Assembly (NCBI RefSeq): GCF_004798585.1
Contig: NZ_PPXQ01000006.1
Span: forward strand, 186,001-250,000
Source: Massilia sp. Mn16-1_5
GTDB taxonomy: Bacteria; Pseudomonadota; Gammaproteobacteria; Burkholderiales; Burkholderiaceae_D
Direction: 5' to 3'
DNA: 64,000 nucleotides
Made by a program: the position numbers and the translations under genes. The stretch's first letter is position 1; the number at the start of each line of letters is the position of its first letter. The notes beneath the pieces are model-generated. The model made no database searches, had not been told where the DNA came from, and saw nothing but the letters and a program-made list of their open reading frames with translations. Below are positions 20,689 through 29,672 of this stretch, piece after piece.

Positions 20689-21072
20689 TCAGGCGGGCGT
20701 GCCTTCGATGATCAGCGCCAGCGTCACCTTGCGTCCTTCACCCATCAGCACGTTGTAGGTGCGGCAGGCGGCCTGGCTGTCCATCGATTCGACGCCGATG
20801 TGGCGTGCCGACAGGGACCCGATCAGGCGCGGGTGGACGAAGCGCTGGCGCTCGCCGGTGCCGAGGATGACGACGTCGGGCGCGTCAAGCGCGATCTGGT
20901 CGAAGTGCGCGGCTTGCAGGTCTTCGAAACGCTTGACGTCCCAGGGGCGGGGCGCTGTCTCGGGCATCACCAGCACGCTGTAGTCGAAACGCTGGGCATT
21001 GATTTCCACACCCGAGGCATCGTAGCCGGTGACGGTCTGGTATTGTTGAGTGTTGTCGGAGTGGAGCTTCAT
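20689..21072 (-). CDS. Mth938-like domain protein (DUF498/NDUFAF3-like)
   Basis: Small cytoplasmic protein of the Mth938/NDUFAF3-like fold. With the start at MKLHSDNTQQYQTVTGYD it has 127 residues; the longer frame (to 21225) runs into the divergent aminotransferase region and lacks an RBS. Family features are YSVLVMPE, PDVVILGTGERQRF and GVESMDSQAACRTYNVLMGEGRKVTLALI. Bacterial members have no established function; the mitochondrial relative helps assemble complex I. Confidence 0.88.
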   Translation of the reverse strand: MKLHSDNTQQYQTVTGYDASGVEINAQRFDYSVLVMPETAPRPWDVKRFEDLQAAHFDQIALDAPDVVILGTGERQRFVHPRLIGSLSARHIGVESMDSQAACRTYNVLMGEGRKVTLALIIEGTPA

Positions 21073-21238
21073 GGCGGATTCAAGCGACGGAACGGGCTGC
21101 CATTGTAACCTTTCCGTCACGTTTGCCGCTCCGCCATGCCGGGCCGAAGCAAGGTTGCTTAAATCTGAAGCTTTCGGCAGAATGGTATTTTTCGCACTGC
21201 AACATGCGGGCCGGCGTTTTGACAAAAAAGGTGATCAT

Positions 21239-22465
21239 TTGCGACCGATTCTGAAATCGAACAAGCTCGACGACGTTTGCTACGAAATCCGCGGCCCTGC
21301 ACTGGAGCAGGCGCGCCAGATGGAAGACGACGGCCACAAGATCATCAAACTAAATATCGGCAACCTCGCCGTGTTCGGTTTCGATCCGCCCGACGAGATC
21401 ATGCAGGACATGATCCGCAACATGCACGGCGCGGCCGGCTATACCGATTCGAAGGGCATGTTCGCGCCGCGCAAGGCGGTCATGCACTACACCCAGCAAA
21501 AGAAGATCGCCAACGTCAAGATCGACGACATCTACCTGGGCAATGGCGCCTCCGAACTGATCGTGATGGCGATGCAGGGCCTGCTGAACAACGGCGACGA
21601 AGTGCTGGTGCCGGCGCCCGACTACCCGCTGTGGACCGCGGCCGTCAGCCTGGCCGGCGGCGCCCCGGTGCACTACGTGTGCGACGAGCAGGCCGGCTGG
21701 ATGCCCGACATCGCCGACATGCGCAAGAAGATCACGCCGAACACGCGCGCGATCGTCGTCATCAACCCGAACAACCCGACCGGCGCCCTGTATCCGCGCG
21801 AAGTCCTGCTCGACATCATCGAGCTGGCGCGCCAGCACAGCCTGATCATCTACGCCGACGAGATCTACGACAAAGTACTCTACGACGGCCACCAGCACGA
21901 TTCGATCGCCTCGTTGGCCGACGACGTGTTGTTCGTGACCCTGAATGGCCTGTCGAAGAACTACCGCTCCTGCGGCTACCGCGCCGGCTGGATGGTGATC
22001 TCCGGCGAAAAACGCCATGCGAAAGACTATATCGAAGGCCTCAACATGCTGGCCTCGATGCGCCTGTGCGCGAACGCGCCCGGGCAGTTCGCGATCCAGA
22101 CCGCGCTCGGCGGCTACCAGAGCATCAACGACCTGGTCGGCCCCGGCGGACGCCTGCTCAAGCAGCGCGACCTCGCGCACAAGCTGTTGACCGATATTCC
22201 GGGTGTGTCCTGCGTCAAGCCAAAAGCGGCGCTCTACATGTTCCCGCGCCTGGACCCGGCGATGTATCCGATCGCCGACGACCAGCAGTTCATTTGCGAA
22301 CTGCTGGGCGAGGAAAAGGTTTTGCTGGTGCAAGGCACCGGCTTCAACTGGCACTCGCCGGACCACTTCCGGCTCGTGTTCCTGCCCAATTCCGACGACC
22401 TGACGGATGCCTGCGGACGCATCGCACGCTTCCTCGACGGTTACCGACGACGCCACGCGCGCTAA
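21239..22465 (+). CDS. alaA: Alanine/glutamate-pyruvate aminotransferase (AlaA type)
   Basis: Class I PLP aminotransferase interconverting pyruvate and alanine with glutamate. It is 408 residues starting at a TTG (21239) with RBS AAAGGTGA; the family N-terminus is xRPILKSNKLDDVCYEIRGP. The open frame runs 63 codons further upstream, over the divergent gene, without family similarity. Segments recalled from E. coli AlaA are obvious: LNIGN, GYTDSKGMF, LVPAPDYPLWTAAVSL, NPNNPTGA, ADEIYDK, LNGLSKNY and MLASMRLCANAPGQFAIQTALGGYQS. The active-site lysine is in GLSKNYR. hom follows after 16 bases. Confidence 0.9.
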   Translation: MRPILKSNKLDDVCYEIRGPALEQARQMEDDGHKIIKLNIGNLAVFGFDPPDEIMQDMIRNMHGAAGYTDSKGMFAPRKAVMHYTQQKKIANVKIDDIYLGNGASELIVMAMQGLLNNGDEVLVPAPDYPLWTAAVSLAGGAPVHYVCDEQAGWMPDIADMRKKITPNTRAIVVINPNNPTGALYPREVLLDIIELARQHSLIIYADEIYDKVLYDGHQHDSIASLADDVLFVTLNGLSKNYRSCGYRAGWMVISGEKRHAKDYIEGLNMLASMRLCANAPGQFAIQTALGGYQSINDLVGPGGRLLKQRDLAHKLLTDIPGVSCVKPKAALYMFPRLDPAMYPIADDQQFICELLGEEKVLLVQGTGFNWHSPDHFRLVFLPNSDDLTDACGRIARFLDGYRRRHAR

Positions 22466-22481
22466 TCACTGTATATCGACC

Positions 22482-23810
22482 ATGAAACCCATCAAAGTTG
22501 GCCTCCTCGGTATCGGCACCGTCGGTGCCGGCACCTTCAACGTGCTGCAGCGTAACCAGGAAGACATTCGTCGCCGCGCCGGCCGCGGCATCGAAATCAC
22601 CATGGTCGCCGCCCGCAACCTTGAGCGTGCGGCGCGCATCGTCGGCGCCGGCGCCGGCGCCTGCCAGGTGGTCGACGATCCCTTCCTGGTCGTGGACAGC
22701 CCCGATGTCGACATCGTCGTCGAACTGATCGGCGGCTACGACCTGCCGCGCGAGCTGGTCCTGAAGGCGATTGCCAACGGCAAGCACGTGGTCACGGCGA
22801 ACAAGGCCCTGCTGGCGCTGCACGGCAACGAAATCTTCGCCGCCGCCCAGGAAAAGGGCGTGATGGTCGCCTTCGAGGCAGCCGTCGCCGGCGGCGTGCC
22901 GATCATCAAGGCGCTACGCGAAGGCCTGACCGCGAACCGCATCGAGTCGGTGGCCGGCATCATCAACGGCACCACCAACTTCATCCTGTCCGAGATGCGC
23001 GACAAGGGGCTCGACTTCGCCGAGGTGCTGAAGAAAGCCCAGGAACTCGGTTACGCCGAGGCCGACCCGACCTTCGACATCGAAGGCGTGGACGCCGCCC
23101 ACAAGCTGATGATCATGTCCTCGATCGCCTTCGGCATCCCGGTCCAGTTCGACAAGGCCCACGTCGAGGGCATCAGCACGCTGCAGGCCGACGACATCCG
23201 CTACGCCGAACAGCTCGGCTACCGCATCAAGCTGCTCGGCATCACGCGCCGCGCCAGCGTCGATGGGGTCGAGGGCATCGAACTGCGCGTGCACCCGACC
23301 CTGATCCCGGCCACGCGCCTGATCGCGAATGTCGAAGGCGCGATGAACGCGGTGCTGGTCGAGGCCGATGCCGTCGGCTCCACCCTCTACTACGGCAAGG
23401 GCGCCGGCTCGGAGCCGACCGCGTCCGCCGTCATCGCCGACCTGGTCGACGTGACGCGCCTGGCCACCGTCGACCCGTACTGCCGCGTGCCGCACCTGGC
23501 CTTCCAGCCGAACCAGATGACCGACGTGGCGATCCTGCCGATGTCGGAGATCACGACCAGCTACTACCTGCGCGTGTACGTGAACGACCAGATCGGCGTG
23601 ATGGCCGACCTGACCCGTATCCTGGCCGACGCCGGCATCTCGATCGACGCGGTCCTGCAAAAGGGCACGCACGGCGACGCCCGCACCGACATCATCATGA
23701 TCACCCACCAGACGCGCGAAAAGAACGTCAACGCCGCCATCGAGCGCATCGAAGCGCTCGGCTCGGTGGTCGGGAAGGTGATCCGGATCAGGCTCGAGAC
23801 GCTCAGCTAA
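22482..23810 (+). CDS. hom: Homoserine dehydrogenase
   Basis: NAD(P)-dependent reduction of aspartate semialdehyde to homoserine, the branch point to threonine and methionine. It is 442 residues from MKPIKVGLLGIGTVG (dinucleotide motif GIGTVGAGT). The central catalytic domain has INGTTNFILSEM and EADPTFDIEGVDAAHKLMI. The C-terminal ACT domain (YYLRVYVNDQIGVMADLTRILADAGISIDAVLQ) implies feedback control, probably by threonine. In most Burkholderiales thrC follows immediately; here it does not. Confidence 0.96.
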   Translation: MKPIKVGLLGIGTVGAGTFNVLQRNQEDIRRRAGRGIEITMVAARNLERAARIVGAGAGACQVVDDPFLVVDSPDVDIVVELIGGYDLPRELVLKAIANGKHVVTANKALLALHGNEIFAAAQEKGVMVAFEAAVAGGVPIIKALREGLTANRIESVAGIINGTTNFILSEMRDKGLDFAEVLKKAQELGYAEADPTFDIEGVDAAHKLMIMSSIAFGIPVQFDKAHVEGISTLQADDIRYAEQLGYRIKLLGITRRASVDGVEGIELRVHPTLIPATRLIANVEGAMNAVLVEADAVGSTLYYGKGAGSEPTASAVIADLVDVTRLATVDPYCRVPHLAFQPNQMTDVAILPMSEITTSYYLRVYVNDQIGVMADLTRILADAGISIDAVLQKGTHGDARTDIIMITHQTREKNVNAAIERIEALGSVVGKVIRIRLETLS

Positions 23811-23813
23811 AAA

Positions 23814-24017
23814 TCAGCTCGCCTGTCGCCCGCCTGTTCGGGGCGGGGGACTGCACTCGATCAGGAATTCGAGCGCGAATTCGTCGACGGTCGGAGCGGG
23901 CATGCCGTCTTCCTCGTCGAGCGAAGCGGTGGTGAGATCGAGCAGCGCGTACTCGATGTCGTCATACGGCGCGTCAAGCGCGCCGCGCTGGATGGATGGG
24001 AGCTTGGGCGAATTCAT
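23814..24017 (-). CDS. Small acidic hypothetical protein
   Basis: 67-codon frame convergent with hom (stop codons four bases apart). The product is acidic (YDDIEYALLDLTTASLDEEDG ... VDEFALEFLIEC) with no signal peptide, membrane segment or domain I know. Composition is that of a plausible soluble protein rather than the Arg/Ala/Pro-rich look of the antisense shadows here. It lies downstream of nothing on its own strand. Existence is uncertain. Confidence 0.4.
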   Translation of the reverse strand: MNSPKLPSIQRGALDAPYDDIEYALLDLTTASLDEEDGMPAPTVDEFALEFLIECSPPPRTGGRQAS

Positions 24018-24079
24018 CCGAGCATTCTACTCACGCTGCGCTGCACAAGGCGCCTCACAAAAGCGCCGCTTGCGCTGTC

Positions 24080-25555
24080 TCAAGCGCGTTGATCCGCGTC
24101 AATTTTGCCTGCCGCCGGCAGCGTCACCAGCACCTTCAAGCCTCCCTCCGCACTCGCCGCCAGGCTGACCGTGCCCCGGTGCAGCGCGACGATGTCGCGC
24201 ACGATTGCCAGCCCGAGACCCGTGCCGCCGGGATTGCTCTCCAGCGCCGACCCGGCGCGGTAGAAGGGCGCGAATACCTTGTCGCGTTCGGCTTCGGGAA
24301 TGCCCGGGCCGCTGTCGGCCACTTCCAGCACGACTTCCTTTTCCTGTTCCAGCACCCGCAGCAGCACCGCGCCGCCCGGCGGGGTGTAGCGGATCGCGTT
24401 GTCGACCAGGTTGCTCACCAGTTCGTGCAGCAGCAGCGCCTGGCCTTCGACCACGGCCTCGCCGCTTGCCTCGAACGACAGGTCGACCGATTTCTGCACC
24501 GCCGGCAGGGCCAGCTCGAGGCCGACCTGGCGCACCACGTCCGGCAGCGCCACCCGCGCCATGGCCGCGCTGTCGCCGCCGTGCTCGATGCGCGCCAGGC
24601 TCAGGAGCCGGTTCGCCAGGTGCACGGCCGAATCCGTGGTGGTGGCGATCGAGCGCACGATCTCGCGCATCGCGGCCGGGTCGTTCTCGCGCAGGGCCAG
24701 CTCGGCCTGGGTCTTGAGCACCGTGAGCGGCGTACGCAGCTGGTGCGAGGCATCGGCGATGAAGCGGCGCTGGCCGGCGATCAGCTGCTGCAACCGTCCC
24801 ATCGCCCCGTTCATCGCGCCCACCAGCGGGCGCACCTCACGGTGCACCATGGCCGGGTCGACGTTCGAGAGGTCGGACACGGGCCGCGTCTCGACCTCGT
24901 TCTTCAGGCGCATCAGGGGCTGCAGCACCAGGCGCACGGCGAACCAGACCAGGGTACCCACCGCCAGCACCAGCACCGCCTGGCGCGCCAGCGTGTTGAT
25001 CAGGATGCGGCGCGACAGCGCGCGCCGCGCGTCGAGCGTTTCGCCGACCTGGATCAGGGCGATGCCGCGCATCGAATCGTCGTAGACAGGCTGCAGCAGG
25101 GCGGCGATGCGCACCGGCTCGCCGTTGTAGTCGGCCTGGTAGAAGCGCACCAGGGCCGGATACAGTTCCGAGCGGGGCACGTTCGCCGGCACGGCGGGGA
25201 GGTCGGGGTAGCCGGACACGGTCTCGCCATGCAGGCCGGTGACGCGGTAGAAGATGCGGCCCAGGGTATCGGTCTCGAAGCTGTCGAGCGCGACGTAGGG
25301 CACGTCGGCCACGACTTTACCGTCGCGTACCGATACCCGCTCGGCCAGTGCGCGGGTGGAGGCCAGCAGCGAACGGTCGTAGGCGATGTCGGCCGCTTCC
25401 AGCGCATCGCGGTAGAGCGAAACGGAATTAATCGCGACCAGGATCAGCAAAGGCACCAGCAGCCAGCGCAGCAGCTGGCCGCGCAGGCTGCCGAGCGGTG
25501 GACCGCCGCCGGCGTAACGCCGCAAGACCGCGAACGGGGCCATCGACTCACTCAT
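24080..25555 (-). CDS. TctE-like sensor histidine kinase
   Basis: Inner-membrane kinase of the TctE/QseC type, 491 residues. TM1 is at about 28-48. A periplasmic 2CSK_N-like domain lies between the helices, and TM2 is at about 187-211. HAMP follows, then phospho-acceptor His271 in DASHQLRTPL. The N box (HELVSNLVDNAIRYTPPGG), G1 (VADSGPGIP) and G2 (GGTGLGLAIV) of the catalytic domain are intact. Four bases separate its start from the stop of the response regulator. Family members sense tricarboxylates or related organic anions, which fits the porin and uptake genes transcribed divergently. Confidence 0.92.
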   Translation of the reverse strand: MSESMAPFAVLRRYAGGGPPLGSLRGQLLRWLLVPLLILVAINSVSLYRDALEAADIAYDRSLLASTRALAERVSVRDGKVVADVPYVALDSFETDTLGRIFYRVTGLHGETVSGYPDLPAVPANVPRSELYPALVRFYQADYNGEPVRIAALLQPVYDDSMRGIALIQVGETLDARRALSRRILINTLARQAVLVLAVGTLVWFAVRLVLQPLMRLKNEVETRPVSDLSNVDPAMVHREVRPLVGAMNGAMGRLQQLIAGQRRFIADASHQLRTPLTVLKTQAELALRENDPAAMREIVRSIATTTDSAVHLANRLLSLARIEHGGDSAAMARVALPDVVRQVGLELALPAVQKSVDLSFEASGEAVVEGQALLLHELVSNLVDNAIRYTPPGGAVLLRVLEQEKEVVLEVADSGPGIPEAERDKVFAPFYRAGSALESNPGGTGLGLAIVRDIVALHRGTVSLAASAEGGLKVLVTLPAAGKIDADQRA

Positions 25556-25559
25556 TGAG

Positions 25560-26252
25560 TCAATGAGCGCCGCGCGGCTGCAGCAGGTAGCCGATGCCGC
25601 GCAGGGTGACGATCGCGGCGCCGTTGTCGGGCCGTTTGTCGAGCTTCTTGCGCACTCGGTGGATGTAGAGCTCGATGGCGTCGATGTTGGCGTCGTCGTC
25701 GAGGGCGAAGACTTCGTCGAACAGCTTCTCTTTCGAGACCGCGCGGCCCTGGCGCGCGATCAGCGTTTCCAGCACCGCATGCTCGCGCGGCGTCAGTGCC
25801 AGCGGCTCGCCGCCGTAGGTGAACATGCGCGTTACCGTGTCGAAGCTGAGTGCACCACATTGGTGCACCAGCGCCTCGTTGCCGACACTGCGCCGCAGCA
25901 GCGCTTTGACGCGCGCTTCCAATTCAGCCAGTTCGAACGGCTTGGGCAGGTAGTCGTCCGCGCCCAGGTTCAGTCCCTGCACCTTTTCTTCCAGTCCGCC
26001 GCGCGCGGTCAGGATCAGGACCGGCGTCTTGCCGCGCGCACCGCCGCGCGCGCGCAGGCGGCGCAGCACGTCGAGGCCGTCCATCTTCGGCAGGGTGAGG
26101 TCGAGGATCACCAGCGCATAGTCCTGGGTATGCAGCAGGGCGTCGGCGTCGGCGCCGTTGGCGGCGCATTCGACGGTGAGGTTGGCGTCGCGCAGGGCCT
26201 TCGATACCCAGTGCGACAGCTCGACATGGTCTTCAACTAACAGTATTCGCAT
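25560..26252 (-). CDS. TctD-like OmpR-family response regulator
   Basis: Partner of the adjacent kinase, 230 residues from MRILLVEDHVELSHWV. The receiver domain has acidic residues Glu7 and Asp8, phosphorylatable Asp51 (VILDLTLPKMDG) and the conserved Lys in DDYLPKPFEL. The C-terminal winged helix (LTPREHAVLETLIARQGRAVSKEKLFDEVF) binds DNA. The start is separated by 157 bases from the divergent porin, so the likely target promoter lies in that gap. Confidence 0.94.
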   Translation of the reverse strand: MRILLVEDHVELSHWVSKALRDANLTVECAANGADADALLHTQDYALVILDLTLPKMDGLDVLRRLRARGGARGKTPVLILTARGGLEEKVQGLNLGADDYLPKPFELAELEARVKALLRRSVGNEALVHQCGALSFDTVTRMFTYGGEPLALTPREHAVLETLIARQGRAVSKEKLFDEVFALDDDANIDAIELYIHRVRKKLDKRPDNGAAIVTLRGIGYLLQPRGAH

Positions 26253-26409
26253 GGGCACCAAGTGTAAGCGCAAAGCGCGCGCGGCGGCCAGTGCCCGAGT
26301 GTGTTGGCCGCCCGTGCATCAATCCGGTGCGGCTTGAAAGCGAAATGAAAGGAAGGCGCACATATAGTGAACACAGCAGGTCAAAAACATAACGACAATC
26401 GGAGATAGT

Positions 26410-27471
26410 ATGAAGAAATCCCAGCTCGCGCTCGCCGTCCTGGCAGCGCTTTCCTTTAGCGCCACCGCCCACGCCCAAACCAACGTCCAGGTCTATGGCC
26501 TGATCGACGCCGGCGTCGAGTACGTCAATCATGCCAACGCCGACGGCGACAGCGTGGTGAAAGTGATCTCGGGCGGCAAGAACACCTCGCGCTGGGGCTT
26601 CAAGGGCAGCGAAGACCTGGGCAGCGGCCTGAAAGCCGTCTTCGGCCTGGAAGGCGGCATCCTGATGGATACCGGCGCCGCCGACGGCGCCCTGTTCAAG
26701 CGCCAGGCCTATGTCGGCCTGGACGGCAAGTTCGGCCGCGCCGTCATCGGCCGCTCGTTCACCACGGTCTACGACTTCGTCATCAAGTACGATCCGATGG
26801 GCTTTGCGCCGAACTACTCGTGGGCCACCTCGGGCGCGGCCACCGGCCCGTCGAAGTACGGCATGACGACCGCTTTCGATAACCTGATCAAGTACTCGGG
26901 CACGACCGGCGAGTTCAGCTACGGCGCCAGCGTCGGCCTGGGCGAACAGCCGAACAACAGCAGCGATAGCCGTAAGTATGCCGTCGCGGGCGCCTGGAAC
27001 CATGCGGGCCTGGGCCTGATGGCCGCCTTCGAGCAGGTCAACGGCAACCTGGTGGCCGCCACCGGCCGCCGCGACGAAGCCAAGGTATTCCACCTCGGCG
27101 CCAACTACAAGACCGGTAACTTCAGCTACTTCGCGGCGATGCGCGGCTACAAGCAGGAGCAGGGCCGCGCCAACGCCGCCGACGTGCGCGCCGACACCTA
27201 CTGGCTCGGCGTGGTCGACACCATCGGCAAGGTCACCCTGACCGGCGCCGTCTACCACGTCAACGTCAAGAACGTCGCGGCCAACCAGGACGCCGACCCG
27301 ACCATGCTGGTGGTACGCGGAATGTATGCGCTATCCAAGCGCACCGACCTGTATCTGTCGGCGGCCCACGTGAAGGGCAAGCACGACCAGCTGGTCGGCC
27401 TGTCGCGCGACGACGCCGGCTTCGGCACCTCGCAGACCGGCGTCACCGCAGGCATCCAGCACCGCTTCTAA
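26410..27471 (+). CDS. Outer-membrane porin (Gram-negative porin family)
   Basis: Trimeric general or specific porin of the beta-proteobacterial Omp32-like class, 353 residues. It has a 22-residue signal peptide ending in ATAHA-Q, then QVYGLIDAGVEYVNH. The typical SRWGFKGSEDLGSGLKAVFGLEGG strand-turn signature is present, and the last residue is Phe (GIQHRF) as required for BAM recognition. It faces the TctDE-like pair and precedes a TctC-type binding protein, so it probably admits the same substrate across the outer membrane. Confidence 0.94.
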   Translation: MKKSQLALAVLAALSFSATAHAQTNVQVYGLIDAGVEYVNHANADGDSVVKVISGGKNTSRWGFKGSEDLGSGLKAVFGLEGGILMDTGAADGALFKRQAYVGLDGKFGRAVIGRSFTTVYDFVIKYDPMGFAPNYSWATSGAATGPSKYGMTTAFDNLIKYSGTTGEFSYGASVGLGEQPNNSSDSRKYAVAGAWNHAGLGLMAAFEQVNGNLVAATGRRDEAKVFHLGANYKTGNFSYFAAMRGYKQEQGRANAADVRADTYWLGVVDTIGKVTLTGAVYHVNVKNVAANQDADPTMLVVRGMYALSKRTDLYLSAAHVKGKHDQLVGLSRDDAGFGTSQTGVTAGIQHRF

Positions 27472-27496
27472 TCCTTCCGTCCATCCGGAGGCAGTC

Positions 27497-28462
27497 ATGA
27501 TGCGCACGTTCGTGTCGCTGGTTCTGCTCGCCTGTGCTTTCCCGGCATACGCGCTCGACGCCGAGTGCGTGGTGCCGTCGAAGCCGGGCGGCGCGATGGA
27601 CCTGACCTGCAAGCTGGTCCGCAAGGGCCTGGAGGCGGGCGCCAGGGATACCGGGGTGAAGCTGAACGTTAAGCTGAGCTACATGCCGGGCGGGATCGGC
27701 GCGGTGGCCTGGCACACGCTGGTGTCGCAGCGGCGCGCCGAGCCGAACACGCTGGTCGCCTTTTCCGGCGGCTCGCTGCTGAACCTCGCGCAGGGCAAGT
27801 TCGGCAAGGCCACCGCCAATGACGTGCGCTGGGTCGCGGCCCTCGGCGCCGACTACGGCATGATCGCCGTGCGCGCCAACTCTCCTTACCGCAGCCTGCG
27901 CGCGCTGTTCGACGCCATCCGGCGCGATCCGCAATCGGTGCTGATCGGCGTCTCCGGCACCATCGGCAGCCAGGACTGGCTGAAGATGGCCATCCTGGCA
28001 CAGCACGCCGGCATCGATCCGAAGCGGCTGCGCTTCGTCGCCCTGGAAGGCGGCGGCGAAAGCTTCACCGCGATGGGCGCCGGCTTCGTGCAGGTGGTCT
28101 CGGGCGACGCTTCCGAGGCCGCCCTGTACGCCGGCGACGGCAAGGTGCGCATCCTGGCCGTGCTGGCGGAAAAGCGCCTGCCCGGCGTGCTGAAGGACGT
28201 GCCGACCGCGCGCGAGCAGGGCGTCGACGTGGTCTGGCCCCTGATCCGCGGCCTGTGGATGGGGCCGGGCGTCGCGGAGGCCGATTACCGCCGCTGGGTG
28301 GATGCCTTCGCCCGCCTGCAGGCCTCGCCCGATTATGCGCGCATGCGCCAGGAGGCCGGCCTGTACCCATTCTCAATGACCGGCGAGGCACTGACCCGCC
28401 ATATCAAGCAAGCAGTAAGCGACTACAACCGGCAAGCCGAACGATTCCACGTCGTGCGCTAG
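27497..28462 (+). CDS. TctC/Bug-type periplasmic solute-binding protein
   Basis: Tripartite tricarboxylate receptor family protein, 321 residues, with signal peptide cleaved near PAYA-LD. Bug-family segments are visible: VVPSKPGGAMDLTCKLVRKGL at the ligand loop, VSGTIGSQDWLKMA, MGAGFVQVVSGDASEA and KDVPTAREQGVDV. No TctA or TctB membrane partner is in the window. As with many Bug proteins in Burkholderiales it is an orphan, and may feed ligand information to the TctE-like kinase rather than a transporter. It starts 26 bases after the porin. Confidence 0.9.
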   Translation: MMRTFVSLVLLACAFPAYALDAECVVPSKPGGAMDLTCKLVRKGLEAGARDTGVKLNVKLSYMPGGIGAVAWHTLVSQRRAEPNTLVAFSGGSLLNLAQGKFGKATANDVRWVAALGADYGMIAVRANSPYRSLRALFDAIRRDPQSVLIGVSGTIGSQDWLKMAILAQHAGIDPKRLRFVALEGGGESFTAMGAGFVQVVSGDASEAALYAGDGKVRILAVLAEKRLPGVLKDVPTAREQGVDVVWPLIRGLWMGPGVAEADYRRWVDAFARLQASPDYARMRQEAGLYPFSMTGEALTRHIKQAVSDYNRQAERFHVVR

Positions 28463-28492
28463 CCGGATAAAAATCAACCCATGGAGACAGAC

Positions 28493-29584
28493 ATGAAAAC
28501 AACGAAAACCCTCATCGCCGCCGCCATCCTCGCCGCCTGCGCCGTCCCGGCCCTGGCCCAGGTGCCGGCCGGCTATCCCGCCACCTACAAGCAGATCGTC
28601 GACGCCGCCAAGAAGGAAGGCAAGCTGGTGATCTACGGCGCGACCGACAGCAAGGCCGCGCAACCCCTGATCCGCGACTTCAACGCGCTCTACCCGGGTA
28701 TCACCGTCGAATACAACGACATGAATTCGACCGAAGTCTACAACCGCTTCATCTCGGAAGTGGCGGCCGGCGGCGGCACCGCCGACGTGCTGTGGTCCTC
28801 GGCGATGGACCTGCAGATCAAGCTGGCTTCGGGCGGCTACGCGCTGCCTTACCGCTCGGTCGAAGCGGGCAAGATCCCGGGCTGGGCGGTGTGGAAGGAC
28901 ATGGCCTACGGCACCACCTTCGAACCGGCCGCGATCGTCTACAACAAGCGCCTGGTGACGGGCGCCGAAGTGCCGCAGACCCATGCGGACTTCGCCAAGC
29001 TGATCGTGCAGCCGAAGTTCCAGGACAAGGTCACCAGCTACGACATCGAGAAGTCGGGCGTGGGCTTCATGTTCATGACTCAGGATGCCCAGGACTACAA
29101 GGATTTCGCCAACCTGCAGCAGGCCTTCGGCAAAGCGAAGCTGCGCGTGCAGTCCTCGACCGGCACCATGCTCGAGCGCATCTCGTCGGGCGAAAACCTG
29201 ATCGGCTATAACGTGCTCGGCTCGTATGCGCTGGTGCGCGCCAAGACCGACCCGTCGCTGGGCGTGGTGCTGCCGAAGGATTACACCTTGATCATGTCGC
29301 GCGTCCAGTTCATCAACAAGAGCGCGAAGAACGTCAACGCCGCCAAGCTGTGGATGGACTACCTGCTGTCGCAGCGCGGCCAGACCATCATCGCCAACGA
29401 TTCGAAGCTGTTCGCGATCCGCGGCGACGTCAAGGGCGAGACCACCTCGAGCGAACTGATCGAGATGGTCGGCGAGAAGAACATCAAGCCGATCCCGGTC
29501 GGCACCGACGTGCTGGAATATCTGGCACCGGCCGCGCGCATGGCCTTCCTGAAGAACTGGAAGGAAACCGCCGGCAAGAAGTAA
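28493..29584 (+). CDS. ABC importer periplasmic binding protein (AfuA/FbpA class)
   Basis: Extracellular solute-binding protein, 363 residues. The start is at MKTTKTLIAA with RBS GGAGA at 28483, four codons inside a longer frame. Signal peptide ends near PALA-Q. The mature protein follows the type 2 periplasmic fold (KEGKLVIYGATDSKAAQPLIRDF, YNDMNSTEVYNRF, ADVLWSSAMD). The class is often annotated as ferric-iron binding, but AfuA relatives bind phosphorylated sugars. I see no clustered Tyr motif that would argue for iron, and neighbours argue for an organic anion. Followed by permease and ATPase. Confidence 0.88.
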   Translation: MKTTKTLIAAAILAACAVPALAQVPAGYPATYKQIVDAAKKEGKLVIYGATDSKAAQPLIRDFNALYPGITVEYNDMNSTEVYNRFISEVAAGGGTADVLWSSAMDLQIKLASGGYALPYRSVEAGKIPGWAVWKDMAYGTTFEPAAIVYNKRLVTGAEVPQTHADFAKLIVQPKFQDKVTSYDIEKSGVGFMFMTQDAQDYKDFANLQQAFGKAKLRVQSSTGTMLERISSGENLIGYNVLGSYALVRAKTDPSLGVVLPKDYTLIMSRVQFINKSAKNVNAAKLWMDYLLSQRGQTIIANDSKLFAIRGDVKGETTSSELIEMVGEKNIKPIPVGTDVLEYLAPAARMAFLKNWKETAGKK

Positions 29585-29672
29585 TGCGGGAAGGGGAGAA
29601 GGAGGGCCGCGAGGCCCGTCCCTCTGCCCGGCTCCTTGCTGCCGCCTGTTCTCTCTCTGATCGGATCTCTCC

